Source: Paludibacter sp. 47-17 (GTDB lineage Bacteria > Bacteroidota > Bacteroidia > Bacteroidales > Paludibacteraceae). Taken from it: a stretch of DNA of 64,000 nucleotides. The position numbers and the translations under genes were made by a program. The stretch lies in contig MKVT01000009.1 of the NCBI GenBank assembly GCA_001898935.1, positions 62,001 to 126,000 on the forward strand, written 5' to 3'. Below the pieces are notes generated by a model that worked only from the letters and a program-made list of their open reading frames with translations, was not told the origin of the DNA and searched no databases. Numbering within the stretch: the stretch's first letter is position 1; every line of letters begins with the position of its first letter. Shown one piece after another: positions 1 through 8,646 of this stretch.

Positions 1-1
1 G

Positions 2-274
2 CAGCAGCGCGGTACGCCGATGTCGTTATTCATCGACCTGCAGGTTCCCGAACGTGAACTCATTAACCGGTTGCTGATCCGGGGCGAGACTTCGGGTCGC
101 AGCGACGATAATATGGAAACCATCAGCAAACGCCTCGAGATTTATCATATTAAGACCGAGCCGGTGAACGATTTCTACAAGCAGCTGGGCAAATACGTGG
201 CCATTGACGGAATGGGCGGAATCGAAGAGATTTTCGAACGCATCCGCAAGGTGCTGGAGAAGCAGCTGGACTAA
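2..274 (+). CDS. adk: Adenylate kinase, C-terminal part (5' end outside window)
   Basis: Adenylate kinase interconverts ATP + AMP and 2 ADP in the cytoplasm. The reading frame is open from base 2, so the gene is cut by the window edge and only about the last 90 residues are visible. The visible part has the adenylate kinase C-terminal pattern: a strand ending in IDLQVPE, the short LID-type segment RGETSGRSDDN with the conserved Arg and Asp-Asp-Asn, then the KRLEIYHIKTEPV helix and the last helix. The N-terminal P-loop is not visible. adk next to obgE is a familiar Bacteroidetes order, which supports the call. Confidence 0.9.
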   Translation, partial: QQRGTPMSLFIDLQVPERELINRLLIRGETSGRSDDNMETISKRLEIYHIKTEPVNDFYKQLGKYVAIDGMGGIEEIFERIRKVLEKQLD

Positions 275-670
275 GCCGGCCTGTATTGAAAATCGTCGTA
301 CCTGCCTGTTCCGGAGCAGCCTCCGAATGGGGCAGGATTGTCCCGGGAGATCCGGGCTATCCCCTTCGGCTCTCCCCGCCATCACTTACTATTCACCGGC
401 CCGATGCCTCAGGCAACCGAGTAGTTGCGGGCAATCCGGCGACGGCTATACAATCAGGAACTTCACACCGACCGGCGAAACGAAAAAAACCTAAAAAACA
501 GCGTATTTCATCCCGAATGATTATCTTTGCAGTTGCATTTTGTCACGCAAAGGAGCTCCCGAAACGGGAGACGGAGGGTCGTATCCCCTGGAAAAAGACG
601 GAACAAACAACATAAAACCGGGTGGATTCGCGACCGGCAACAGGTGCAAAACGTACAAAAATAAGAAACA
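275..670 (+). other. Long gap between adk and obgE (obgE leader)
   Basis: This stretch holds no ORF that looks like a gene. The short ORFs crossing it have implausible composition and overlap adk in another frame. It carries a -7 promoter box at 522-529 and, downstream, a GC-rich leader of about 135 bases with a perfect 6-bp hairpin (CTCCCG-AAA-CGGGAG, 556-570) and a possible GGG/CCC stem just after it. The leader may be structured RNA, but I could not match it to a known riboswitch. Confidence 0.5.
522..529 (+). promoter_or_regulatory. -7 promoter box of obgE
   Basis: TATCTTTG fits the Bacteroidetes -7 consensus TAnnTTTG. It lies about 140 bases before the obgE start, implying a long leader. 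No clear -33 TTTG is seen at the usual distance. Confidence 0.6.
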
Positions 671-1804
671 ATGTCCAATTTTGTAGATTACGTAAAAATA
701 TATTGCCGTTCCGGGAAGGGAGGGGCCGGATCGATGCACTTTCATCGCGAGAAATTCATTGCCAAGGGCGGCCCCGACGGTGGCGACGGCGGTCGCGGAG
801 GGCATATCATCCTTCGCGGGAATAAAAACTACTGGACCTTGATCCACCTGAAGTATGCGCGGCACGTGCACGCGGGCGACGGCGGACAAGGGAGCGGCAG
901 TCGGAGCTACGGGAAAGACGGCGAGGATCGCATTATCGATGTACCCTGCGGCACAGTAGCTTACGACGGAGAAACCGGCGAATTTCTGTGCGACATTACC
1001 GAGGACGGTCAGGAGGTGGTACTGCTGAAAGGCGGTCGTGGCGGGCTGGGCAACTGGCATTTCCGCACAGCTACGAACCAGACTCCGCGTTATGCCCAGC
1101 CGGGTGAGCCGCGGGTGGAAACCACCGTCATCTTACAATTAAAAGTATTGGCCGACGTGGGGTTGGTAGGTTTCCCGAATGCCGGAAAATCGACCCTGCT
1201 GTCGGTAGTATCGGCTGCCAAGCCCGAGATTGCCGATTACGCGTTCACCACCCTCACTCCTAACCTGGGCATCGTGGCCCACCGCAACAACAGTTCGTTT
1301 GTGATGGCCGACATTCCCGGGATTATCGAGGGCGCCAGCGAAGGTAAAGGTCTGGGATTACGTTTTTTACGTCATATCGAACGCAACTCGGTACTGTTGT
1401 TTATGATTCCGGCCGATTCGAACGACATCCGCAGGGATTACGAAATCCTGCTGCATGAGCTGGCCACCTATAATCCGGAACTGATGAGTAAACAACGTGT
1501 GCTGGCCATCACCAAATGCGACATGCTCGACGAGGAGCTGATGGAGCAGATGAAAGCCGAATTGCCCGAGGGCATCAGGGCAGTGATGATTTCGTCGGTT
1601 TCGGGCCTGGGACTTCAGGAATTGAAGGATGTGCTATGGGAAGAACTCAACAAGGAAGTTGTTCACCTGCAAGAAGTCGTACACAAGCCGATGGTGATAC
1701 AAGCGCGCGAGGAAGAAGAGCTCGGGGAAGAGGAGATTGAAGAAGAAGAGGACGAGGAAGAAGACGTGAGCAAGTACAAAGGAATCGGGTGGGATGAACT
1801 TTGA
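671..1804 (+). CDS. obgE: GTPase Obg/CgtA
   Basis: Obg is an essential GTPase linked to large-subunit ribosome assembly and stress signalling. The 377 residues show the glycine-rich Obg fold (about 1-158, with [19 protein letters not shown] and GGRGGLGN), then the G domain: G1 GFPNAGKST at 167-175, G3 DIPG at 214-217 and G4 TKCD at 281-284 (NKxD is more usual). The C-terminus is a very acidic Glu/Asp tail (about 346-365) ending in YKGIGWDEL. The acidic tail is seen in many Obg proteins. The gene follows adk and has its own promoter box. A triple-hairpin repeat lies between it and dnaG. Confidence 0.97.
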   Translation: MSNFVDYVKIYCRSGKGGAGSMHFHREKFIAKGGPDGGDGGRGGHIILRGNKNYWTLIHLKYARHVHAGDGGQGSGSRSYGKDGEDRIIDVPCGTVAYDGETGEFLCDITEDGQEVVLLKGGRGGLGNWHFRTATNQTPRYAQPGEPRVETTVILQLKVLADVGLVGFPNAGKSTLLSVVSAAKPEIADYAFTTLTPNLGIVAHRNNSSFVMADIPGIIEGASEGKGLGLRFLRHIERNSVLLFMIPADSNDIRRDYEILLHELATYNPELMSKQRVLAITKCDMLDEELMEQMKAELPEGIRAVMISSVSGLGLQELKDVLWEELNKEVVHLQEVVHKPMVIQAREEEELGEEEIEEEEDEEEDVSKYKGIGWDEL

Positions 1805-1840
1805 TTGAAGGGTACCGATTTAGGGCGTACAGCCTCATGA

Positions 1841-1921
1841 GAACGGATTTTTTTCGAAAATCCTACTGGGAACGGATTCGCTTTGCGAATCCTAATCAGG
1901 AATTGCAGAGCAGTTCCGTAC
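1841..1921. repeat. Triple-hairpin intergenic repeat, copy A
   Basis: Three consecutive small hairpins: GGATTTT/AAAATCC (1845-1863), GGATTCGC-TTT-GCGAATCC (1874-1892, perfect) and GGAATTGC-AGA-GCAGTTCC (1899-1917, one G-U pair). They are separated by short spacers containing TAAT, and the right end reads CCGTACAATT. Related copies sit after dnaG and folB. Confidence 0.75.
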
Positions 1922-1934
1922 AATTAAACGAAGC

Positions 1935-4037
1935 ATGATCGATCAGCAAACCATAGAGCGGATTATCGACACGGCGCGGATACAGGATGTTGTGTCGGAT
2001 TATGTGACACTGCGCCGGCGCGGGGCCAACCTGATAGGACTGTGTCCGTTTCACAACGAAAAGACGCCTTCGTTTTCGGTATCGCCAGCCAAGGGCATTT
2101 TTAAGTGTTTCGGTTGCGGGAAAGGCGGGAATTCGGTGCATTTCATCATGGAGCACGAGCAGATCGGGTATGTAGAAGCGCTGAAATACCTGGCTGCCAA
2201 GTACCATATCGAAGTAGTCGAGAAGGAGATGGATGCCGGGGAGCTGGCGATGCGCAACGATCGCGAGAGCATGTTCCTGGTGAACGATTACGCACGGAAA
2301 TATTTCATGCAAACGCTCCACGAACATATCGACGGCAAGTCGATCGGACTTTCGTACTTCCGCGAACGCGGTTTTCGCGACGATATTATCAAAAAATTCG
2401 AGCTCGGGTACAGCCTGGAGCAGCGCGATTCGTTTTCGCAATCGGCTATCAACAAAGGATTTAAGAAAGAATACCTGTTAAAGACCGGCCTCAGCATGGA
2501 GAACGATTACGGCCAGCTGAGCGACCGGTTCCGGGCCCGTGTAATGTTTCCCGTGCATTCGCTTTCGGGGAAGGTGGTTGCTTTCGGGGGCCGCATCCTG
2601 AAAAAGGATGACAAGATGGCGAAGTACGTCAATTCGCCCGAATCGGAGATTTACCACAAGAGCAACGAGCTTTACGGCATTTTTTTCGCAAAAAGAGCGA
2701 TTGTTCAGCAGGACCGGTGCTTCCTGGTGGAAGGATATACCGATGTGATTTCGATGCACCAGAATGGAATCGAAAACGTGGTAGCATCGTCGGGCACCTC
2801 ACTCACGCCGGGGCAGATCCGTATGATTCACCGCTTTACCGATAATGTTACGGTGATTTACGACGGCGATCCGGCGGGGATCAAGGCTTCGTTGCGCGGC
2901 ATCGATTTGCTGCTGGAAGAAGGGATGAACATCAAGGTGTTGTTGCTTCCCGACGGCGACGATCCCGATTCGTTCGCGCGAAAGCATTCGGCCGACGAGT
3001 TTATTGAATTCGTAGAGGCCAGCTCATCGGACTTCATCCGGTTTAAAACGCGGTTGCTGATGGCCGATGCCGGCAACGACCCGGTAAAACGGGCGGCCCT
3101 GATCGGCGACATCGTTCGCAGCATTTCGCTGATTCCCAACCAGGTAATCAGGGCGGAATATGTAAAGGAATGCAGTACCTTGCTGAATGTTGACGAGGCG
3201 CTGTTGTACTTCGAGATTAATAAAGTGAAGGCGAACGAAGCCGGGAAGCGGCGTGAAGGCAGTTTTGCGGGTTCGGGAGACCGTGCTTTGGATGGAGCGT
3301 ACGCCGGGCCGGGAGGTGGTGGTGTAGCCGATGGAGCTGCTGCGGGTTCGGGTGCCGGCGTTGCGAGCTTGGAGAGCGGAGTTGCGGGAGGCGGCAGCGC
3401 GGTGGCCGGGGAAACCGGTGGGGTTGGAAGCGGAGGTTTCGCAGCACCGGGAGGAAGCGGGGCAGCCTATGGCCCGTCGCGTTACGAGAACGAAGAGCGT
3501 AACTTGTTGCTGGCGTTGATACGGTATGGCCGGATGGACATGCAGGATCCGATGGAACGCAAGCAGCATCCGCAGGTACAGCTGGTAGCCGACTACATTT
3601 ACGAAGAGATCAACCGCGACGGACTTGAAATGAGCGTGGGCATCCATCAGCAAATCTTAAAAGAATATGAAATGCGGTGGCAGGATGAACAATTTAATGC
3701 CGAAAAGTATTTTTTATATCATAAAGATGAAGCGGTTGCGCGCCTGGCGGCCGACATGCTTACCGAGAAGTACACGTTGAGTAAGATTCATTCGAAGATT
3801 AAAAAGATAGAGACGGAAGCCGAACGGTTGCACGAGGTGGTACCGCGGCTGATGTATGAATACAAGAATGCTTTGTTGCTGGAGCTGATCCGCGACGGAC
3901 TGAGCCGGTTGAAGCAGGCTACTGAAACGCGGGACGATGCGGGTGCGGAGGAGATTGCGCGGGAATTGAATGAGTTGAACGAATTGAAGCGGCAGCTCGC
4001 GCAGCATCTGGGAGCGAGGATTATAACGCGGTTTTAG
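1935..4037 (+). CDS. dnaG: DNA primase
   Basis: DnaG makes the RNA primers for chromosome replication. The 700-residue protein begins with the zinc finger (C37, H40, C58, C61), followed by the catalytic RNA-polymerase domain with the TOPRIM motif LVEGYTDVISMH and the metal-binding YDGDPAG. The odd part is a Gly/Ala/Ser-rich low-complexity stretch of about 80 residues (about 436-515, bases 3240-3478) between the catalytic core and the C-terminal helicase-binding region. It is unlike the rest of the protein and probably a flexible linker. The gene lies between two triple-hairpin repeats. Confidence 0.96.
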   Translation: MIDQQTIERIIDTARIQDVVSDYVTLRRRGANLIGLCPFHNEKTPSFSVSPAKGIFKCFGCGKGGNSVHFIMEHEQIGYVEALKYLAAKYHIEVVEKEMDAGELAMRNDRESMFLVNDYARKYFMQTLHEHIDGKSIGLSYFRERGFRDDIIKKFELGYSLEQRDSFSQSAINKGFKKEYLLKTGLSMENDYGQLSDRFRARVMFPVHSLSGKVVAFGGRILKKDDKMAKYVNSPESEIYHKSNELYGIFFAKRAIVQQDRCFLVEGYTDVISMHQNGIENVVASSGTSLTPGQIRMIHRFTDNVTVIYDGDPAGIKASLRGIDLLLEEGMNIKVLLLPDGDDPDSFARKHSADEFIEFVEASSSDFIRFKTRLLMADAGNDPVKRAALIGDIVRSISLIPNQVIRAEYVKECSTLLNVDEALLYFEINKVKANEAGKRREGSFAGSGDRALDGAYAGPGGGGVADGAAAGSGAGVASLESGVAGGGSAVAGETGGVGSGGFAAPGGSGAAYGPSRYENEERNLLLALIRYGRMDMQDPMERKQHPQVQLVADYIYEEINRDGLEMSVGIHQQILKEYEMRWQDEQFNAEKYFLYHKDEAVARLAADMLTEKYTLSKIHSKIKKIETEAERLHEVVPRLMYEYKNALLLELIRDGLSRLKQATETRDDAGAEEIARELNELNELKRQLAQHLGARIITRF

Positions 4038-4047
4038 TAAAGATTTC

Positions 4048-4127
4048 GTACGGATTTACGGTGTAAATCCTAATTATACGGAATTGCACAGCAATTCCTA
4101 ATTAGGATTTTCGAAGAAAATCCGTAC
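4048..4127. repeat. Triple-hairpin intergenic repeat, copy B
   Basis: This is the most regular copy. Three perfect 8-bp stems with 3-base loops: GGATTTAC-GGT-GTAAATCC (4052-4070), GGAATTGC-ACA-GCAATTCC (4080-4098) and GGATTTTC-GAA-GAAAATCC (4105-4123). The whole unit is bounded by a perfect 10-bp inverted repeat, GTACGGATTT at 4048-4057 and its complement at 4118-4127, as in a small mobile or REP-like element. Confidence 0.8.
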
Positions 4128-4161
4128 AACAGTTTTCGAAAGAAAAAAGGACTACAAAATC

Positions 4162-4932
4162 ATGATATTATTTGATGAAATTATTTTCGGACCGGTGAAG
4201 AGCCGCAGACTGGGGAACTCCCTGGGCATCAACTTATTGCCTACGGATGCCAAGATCTGTTCATTCGACTGTATCTATTGCGAATGCGGCTTCAACACGA
4301 CAGTGAAAGAAAGTAGGCTGCCACACCGCCGTGAAGTGCAAAAAGCGCTGGAAAAGAAGCTGGTGGAGCTGAGTGAAGCGGGGAACAGTCTGGATGTAAT
4401 CACATTTGCCGGTAATGGCGAACCCACTTTGCACCCTCAATTCGAACCGATTATCGCCGATACCATCGCGTTGCGGAATAAGTATTTTCCCGATGCGAAG
4501 GTGAGTGTGCTCTCGAATTCGACGCGTATTCATAAACCTCATATTATGAGGGCATTGCGCCAGGTAGACAACAATATACTGAAACTCGACTCTGCGATCG
4601 AGGAAACGGTACGGCGGCTCGACAGGCCGACCGGGCGCCTGTTCAGCGTACCCTGGTTGCTGGAGCAGCTTAAAAAATTCGAGGGGAATCTGATTATTCA
4701 AACGATGTTTTTACGGGGCAAGCACGATGGTGCGGTGATCGACAACACGAAGGAGGTGGAATTGAATGCCTGGCTGTCGGCCCTGGAGGAGATTCGTCCG
4801 AAGCAGGTGATGATTTACACGATCGACCGTGAAACGCCGGTCCAGGGGCTGGAGAAAATCGGGTTCGATGAGTTGAAGAAGATCGCAGAGCGAGTAGAGG
4901 CAATGGGAATCAGTACGGTGGTAAGTGGTTAA
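4162..4932 (+). CDS. Radical SAM protein (COG0731-like)
   Basis: A 256-residue radical SAM enzyme with the [4Fe-4S] motif C33-x3-C37-x2-C40 (CSFDCIYC) and the SAM-binding-type segment GNGEPTLHPQF. The opening FDEIIFGPVKSRRLGNSLGINLLP matches the family of short radical SAM proteins related to COG0731, whose substrate is mostly unknown. There is no SPASM or other auxiliary cluster domain. It is followed after 20 bases by folB, so the two are probably cotranscribed, but I would not infer a pterin role from that alone. Confidence 0.8.
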   Translation: MILFDEIIFGPVKSRRLGNSLGINLLPTDAKICSFDCIYCECGFNTTVKESRLPHRREVQKALEKKLVELSEAGNSLDVITFAGNGEPTLHPQFEPIIADTIALRNKYFPDAKVSVLSNSTRIHKPHIMRALRQVDNNILKLDSAIEETVRRLDRPTGRLFSVPWLLEQLKKFEGNLIIQTMFLRGKHDGAVIDNTKEVELNAWLSALEEIRPKQVMIYTIDRETPVQGLEKIGFDELKKIAERVEAMGISTVVSG

Positions 4933-4952
4933 TTGGCAAGAATTAAGTGGTT

Positions 4953-5318
4953 ATGGGCAAGATTGTTTTGGAGAATATGGAGTTTTTTGGTTTTCATGGG
5001 GTGATGTCGCATGAAAAAGAGTTGGGTAATACCTTTGTAGTTACGCTGGAGATTGAAGTGGACACACAAAAGGCAGGCTTAACGGATCATTTGGACGACA
5101 CCGTGAATTATCAACTGATATACAATACCATACGCAAACAGATGGAAATTCCGTCCAAGCTGTTGGAGCACCTGGCTCACCGGATCTCGGACAAACTATT
5201 GAACAAATTCCCCCGTATTCAGGAACTGACGCTGTGCCTGAGCAAACTGAACCCGCCGCTGGGAGGAAAAGTGGAAAAAGCCACCTTGATTATCACGGAA
5301 ACCAGGAAGTACAAGTAG
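4953..5318 (+). CDS. folB: Dihydroneopterin aldolase
   Basis: FolB cleaves 7,8-dihydroneopterin in folate synthesis. The 121 residues carry the family pattern FFGFHGVMSHEKELG with the substrate-binding Glu21, and the catalytic-type Lys98 in LSKLNPP. Length is normal. The ATG at 4953 is preferred over an in-frame GTG at 4947 because it gives the usual short N-terminus. It sits 20 bases after the radical SAM gene, and a third hairpin repeat begins right at its stop codon. Confidence 0.92.
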   Translation: MGKIVLENMEFFGFHGVMSHEKELGNTFVVTLEIEVDTQKAGLTDHLDDTVNYQLIYNTIRKQMEIPSKLLEHLAHRISDKLLNKFPRIQELTLCLSKLNPPLGGKVEKATLIITETRKYK

Positions 5319-5390
5319 GATTTACGGGGTAAACCCTACTTATACGGAATTGCTATGCGATTCCTGATTAAGATTCACAAAGCGAATCCG
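5318..5390. repeat. Triple-hairpin intergenic repeat, copy C (degenerate)
   Basis: Same order of stems as copy B: GGATTTAC/GTAAACCC (5318-5336, one mismatch), GGAATTGC-TAT-GCGATTCC (5346-5364) and AGATTCAC/GCGAATCC (5371-5389, mismatched). It starts at the last base of folB and ends CCGTTCAATTAGG, close to the end of copy A. Confidence 0.7.
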
Positions 5391-5433
5391 TTCAATTAGG
5401 CGCCGGCGCAGTGCGCCATACCATTTTTTTTCG

Positions 5434-5441
5434 TATTTTTG
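5434..5441 (+). promoter_or_regulatory. -7 promoter box of lepA
   Basis: TATTTTTG matches TAnnTTTG, 22 bases before the lepA ATG, in a T-rich context. No clear -33 box. Confidence 0.6.
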
Positions 5442-5463
5442 CGCCCTCAATTAATTAGATCGA

Positions 5464-7251
5464 ATGAACAACATCCGTAATTTCTGTATCATCGCCCATA
5501 TCGACCACGGTAAAAGCACTCTGGCCGACCGTCTGCTCGAATATACTAAAACCGTATCCGACAAGGACTTACAGGCGCAGGTGCTCGATAATATGGACCT
5601 GGAGCGAGAGCGGGGCATCACCATCAAAAGTCACGCGATTCAAATGAATTACGTGCAGGACGGTCAGACGTATACCTTTAACCTGATCGACACCCCGGGG
5701 CATGTCGATTTCTCGTACGAAGTATCGCGGTCGATTGCCGCCTGCGAAGGAGCGCTGCTCATTGTCGATGCCACGCAAGGCATTCAGGCTCAAACCATTT
5801 CGAACCTATACATGGCCATCGAGCACGATCTGGAAATCATCCCCGTGATGAATAAAATGGATATGGACTCGGCGATGCCCGACGAAGTAGAGGATCAGAT
5901 TGTGGATCTGTTGGGTTGTAAGCCGCACGAGATTATTCGTGCCAGCGGAAAAACCGGGATGGGCGTGGAAGAAATTCTCCGGGCTATTGTCGAGCGGATT
6001 CCGGCCCCCAAAGGCGATCCCGACGCACCGCTGCAATGCCTCATCTTCGACTCCGTATTTAATTCGTTCCGGGGGATTATTGCTTATTTTAAAATTGAGA
6101 ACGGCACCATCCGCAAGGGAGATCTTGTGAAGTTTGTGGCTACCGGGCGGGAGTACGATGCCGACGAGATCGGGATTTTACGCCTCGACATGGTACCGCA
6201 ACAGGAATTGAGTGCCGGAAACGTAGGTTACATCATTTCGGGAATAAAGACTTCGAAAGAGGTGAAGGTGGGCGATACGATTACGCATACGAAACGTCCT
6301 TGTGCTACGGCCATCGATGGTTTTGAAGAAGTGAAGCCGATGGTGTTCGCAGGCGTATATCCCATCGAAACGGAAGACTTTGAAGACCTTCGCACTGCGA
6401 TTGAGAAACTTCAGCTCAACGATGCATCGCTCACGTTCGAGCCCGAATCGTCGGTGGCCCTCGGTTTTGGATTCCGTTGCGGTTTCCTCGGGATGCTGCA
6501 TATGGAAATCGTGCAGGAACGTCTCGACCGGGAGTTCGACATGAACGTGATTACTACGGTGCCCAACGTGTCGTACAAAGTATATACAAAGAAAGACGAA
6601 ATGATGGAGGTGCACAACCCTTCGGGGCTGCCCGATCTGATGACGGTGGATCGCATCGAGGAGCCGTATATCCGCGCATCCATCATCACGCGTACCGATT
6701 ATATCGGTCAGATCATGACGCTGTGCCTCGATAAGCGGGGTGAGCTCATCAAACAGGAGTACATTTCGGGGAATCGCATGGAGTTGATTTTCGACCTGCC
6801 GCTGGGCGAGATCGTATTCGACTTCTACGACCGGCTGAAAAGTATTTCGAAAGGCTATGCCTCGTTCGATTATCATCCGAACGGCTACCGGCCATCGAAA
6901 CTGATCAAACTCGACATCCTCCTCAACGGGGAGCCTGTGGATGCCCTTTCTTCGCTCATCCATTTCGACAACGCGGTGACGCTGGGCCGGCGGATGTGCG
7001 AAAAACTGAAAGAACTGATCCCACGCCAGCAATTCGACATCGCCATTCAGGCGGCCATAGGTGCGAAGATTATTGCGCGTGAAACTATCAAAGCAGTACG
7101 TAAAGACGTGACTGCCAAGTGTTACGGGGGCGACATCAGTCGCAAACGCAAACTGCTGGAAAAACAGAAGAAAGGTAAGAAACGCATGAAACAGATCGGC
7201 AACGTGGAAGTGCCTCAGAAGGCGTTCCTGGCGGTACTGAAATTGGATTGA
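5464..7251 (+). CDS. lepA: Elongation factor 4 (LepA)
   Basis: LepA is a translational GTPase that binds ribosomes and is thought to aid translocation or ribosome biogenesis. The 595 residues are the normal length. G1 is AHIDHGKST at 11-19, G3 DTPGH at 76-80 and G4 NKMD at 130-133. The C-terminal LepA-specific domain ends with the basic stretch [18 protein letters not shown] and the conserved [18 protein letters not shown] ending. It has its own promoter box and is followed by a possible terminator and then nhaD. Confidence 0.98.
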   Translation: MNNIRNFCIIAHIDHGKSTLADRLLEYTKTVSDKDLQAQVLDNMDLERERGITIKSHAIQMNYVQDGQTYTFNLIDTPGHVDFSYEVSRSIAACEGALLIVDATQGIQAQTISNLYMAIEHDLEIIPVMNKMDMDSAMPDEVEDQIVDLLGCKPHEIIRASGKTGMGVEEILRAIVERIPAPKGDPDAPLQCLIFDSVFNSFRGIIAYFKIENGTIRKGDLVKFVATGREYDADEIGILRLDMVPQQELSAGNVGYIISGIKTSKEVKVGDTITHTKRPCATAIDGFEEVKPMVFAGVYPIETEDFEDLRTAIEKLQLNDASLTFEPESSVALGFGFRCGFLGMLHMEIVQERLDREFDMNVITTVPNVSYKVYTKKDEMMEVHNPSGLPDLMTVDRIEEPYIRASIITRTDYIGQIMTLCLDKRGELIKQEYISGNRMELIFDLPLGEIVFDFYDRLKSISKGYASFDYHPNGYRPSKLIKLDILLNGEPVDALSSLIHFDNAVTLGRRMCEKLKELIPRQQFDIAIQAAIGAKIIARETIKAVRKDVTAKCYGGDISRKRKLLEKQKKGKKRMKQIGNVEVPQKAFLAVLKLD

Positions 7252-7255
7252 CCCT

Positions 7256-7287
7256 GGGGAAGGCAAGCGCGCCGTACCTCCCCCTTT
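7256..7287 (+). terminator. Possible terminator after lepA
   Basis: GGGGAAGG pairs with CCTCCCC (one bulged A) around a GC-rich loop, followed by a T-rich run. Weak but well placed. Confidence 0.4.
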
Positions 7288-7327
7288 CTTCTGGAGTATT
7301 TCAACCTTTTTAACTACACGAGGTAGT

Positions 7328-8605
7328 ATGACAACAATGATTGTGACGGTGTTCGTGATTTGCTATATAGCGATAGCGATGGAACACAGCCTTCACGTGA
7401 ATAAAACAGCGCCCGCGCTGATAGCCGGGGTCGTGACCTGGGTCATTTATTCCTATTTCACGCCCGACAAGGCCTTGCTCAATTTCGAACTGATTGAGCA
7501 TATGGGAGATATTTCCAGTATCCTATTCTTTTTATTCGGAGCAATGACCATCGTCGAGCTCATTGATGCGCACGACGGATTCGAGCTGGTGACCGACAAG
7601 ATTCAACAAACGCAAAAAAAGCGGCTCATCTGGATCATCAGCTTTCTTACCTTTTTTCTTTCGGCTATTCTGGACAACCTCACCACCACCATCGTGATGG
7701 TATCGTTGTTGCGCAAACTGATTGCCGATAAGAAAGATCGTTTGTTGTTCACAGGGATGGTGGTGATTGCTGCGAATGCCGGTGGGGTATGGACTCCGAT
7801 TGGCGACGTTACGACCACGATGCTGTGGATAGGCGGACAGATTTCGTCGGCGGCCACTATCTCGCATCTGTTTCTGCCGGCCATTGCGAGTGTAACGATT
7901 CCGGCGCTTATTTTATCGATGCAGATGAAAGGCACGGTGAAGCGTTCGCATCAGCTTGAAAAAGAAAGCAAGTACACGCCCAATAAGAAACAAAAGCGCA
8001 ACATGCTCGTATTGGGGGTCTTGACTCTGATATCGGTGCCCGTGTTCAAATATTTCACTCATCTCCCCCCCTTCATGGGCATTCTGCTGGGAGTGGCGGT
8101 ACTTTGGGTGTATACCGATTACCTGCACCGCAAATCGAATCCCAACGATGTGAAGAAGGTATCGCTGGTAGGCGCCATTCACCGGGTCGATTTGTCGAGC
8201 ATTCTGTTTTTCCTGGGGATTCTGCTGGCGGTAGCGGCGCTGGAGGTTTCGCATGTGCTTATCGACGTATCGCAATGGCTCGAAACATCGATCGGCGATC
8301 AGCGGCTGATTGTACTGGCGATCGGGTTCCTTTCGTCGGTGGTGGACAACGTTCCGCTGGTGGCGGCTGCGCAGGGCATGTACGATATTGCCCAGTTTCC
8401 GATGGACGATCAGCTGTGGCAGTTTCTGGCCTACTGTGCCGGAACGGGCGGTAGCATTCTCATCATCGGATCGGCTGCCGGGGTAGCAGCTATGGGGATG
8501 GAGAAAATCAATTTCTTCTGGTATGTAAAGCATATCAGTTTACTGGCCGTGACGGGATACCTGGCCGGGGCGGCGATCTTCGTGCTGGAGCGGCTGCTAT
8601 TTTAA
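7328..8605 (+). CDS. nhaD: Na+/H+ antiporter, NhaD type
   Basis: A 425-residue inner-membrane protein of the ion-transporter (IT) superfamily with about ten or more hydrophobic helices. Typical NhaD segments are visible: SAILDNLTTTIVM, GGVWTPIGDVTTTMLW, SSVVDNVPLVAAA and GTGGSILIIGSAAG, where the Asp-Asn and Thr/Ser-rich re-entrant regions are expected to bind Na+. It would exchange cytoplasmic Na+ for H+. Only 41 bases separate it from nhaA, a second and unrelated antiporter, although nhaA has its own -7 box. There is no signal peptide. Confidence 0.9.
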   Translation: MTTMIVTVFVICYIAIAMEHSLHVNKTAPALIAGVVTWVIYSYFTPDKALLNFELIEHMGDISSILFFLFGAMTIVELIDAHDGFELVTDKIQQTQKKRLIWIISFLTFFLSAILDNLTTTIVMVSLLRKLIADKKDRLLFTGMVVIAANAGGVWTPIGDVTTTMLWIGGQISSAATISHLFLPAIASVTIPALILSMQMKGTVKRSHQLEKESKYTPNKKQKRNMLVLGVLTLISVPVFKYFTHLPPFMGILLGVAVLWVYTDYLHRKSNPNDVKKVSLVGAIHRVDLSSILFFLGILLAVAALEVSHVLIDVSQWLETSIGDQRLIVLAIGFLSSVVDNVPLVAAAQGMYDIAQFPMDDQLWQFLAYCAGTGGSILIIGSAAGVAAMGMEKINFFWYVKHISLLAVTGYLAGAAIFVLERLLF

Positions 8606-8615
8606 AAATTTTGAG

Positions 8616-8623
8616 TATCTTTG
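8616..8623 (+). promoter_or_regulatory. -7 promoter box of nhaA
   Basis: TATCTTTG matches TAnnTTTG, 23 bases before the nhaA ATG. It lets nhaA be expressed apart from nhaD. Confidence 0.6.
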
Positions 8624-8646
8624 CGGCTCGAAAAACTATTTAACAC

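Noticed and set aside
541-660. SAM-I riboswitch-like pieces (CCGGCAACAGGTGC) in the obgE leader
   Set aside because: The rest of the SAM-I core, including the P1 stem and the kink-turn, is missing, and obgE is not a methionine gene.
6178-7266. A 362-codon open frame on the minus strand opposite lepA
   Set aside because: It is a shadow of lepA. Similar antisense frames opposite the dehydrogenase (11207-12484), fabI and ahcY were rejected for the same reason.
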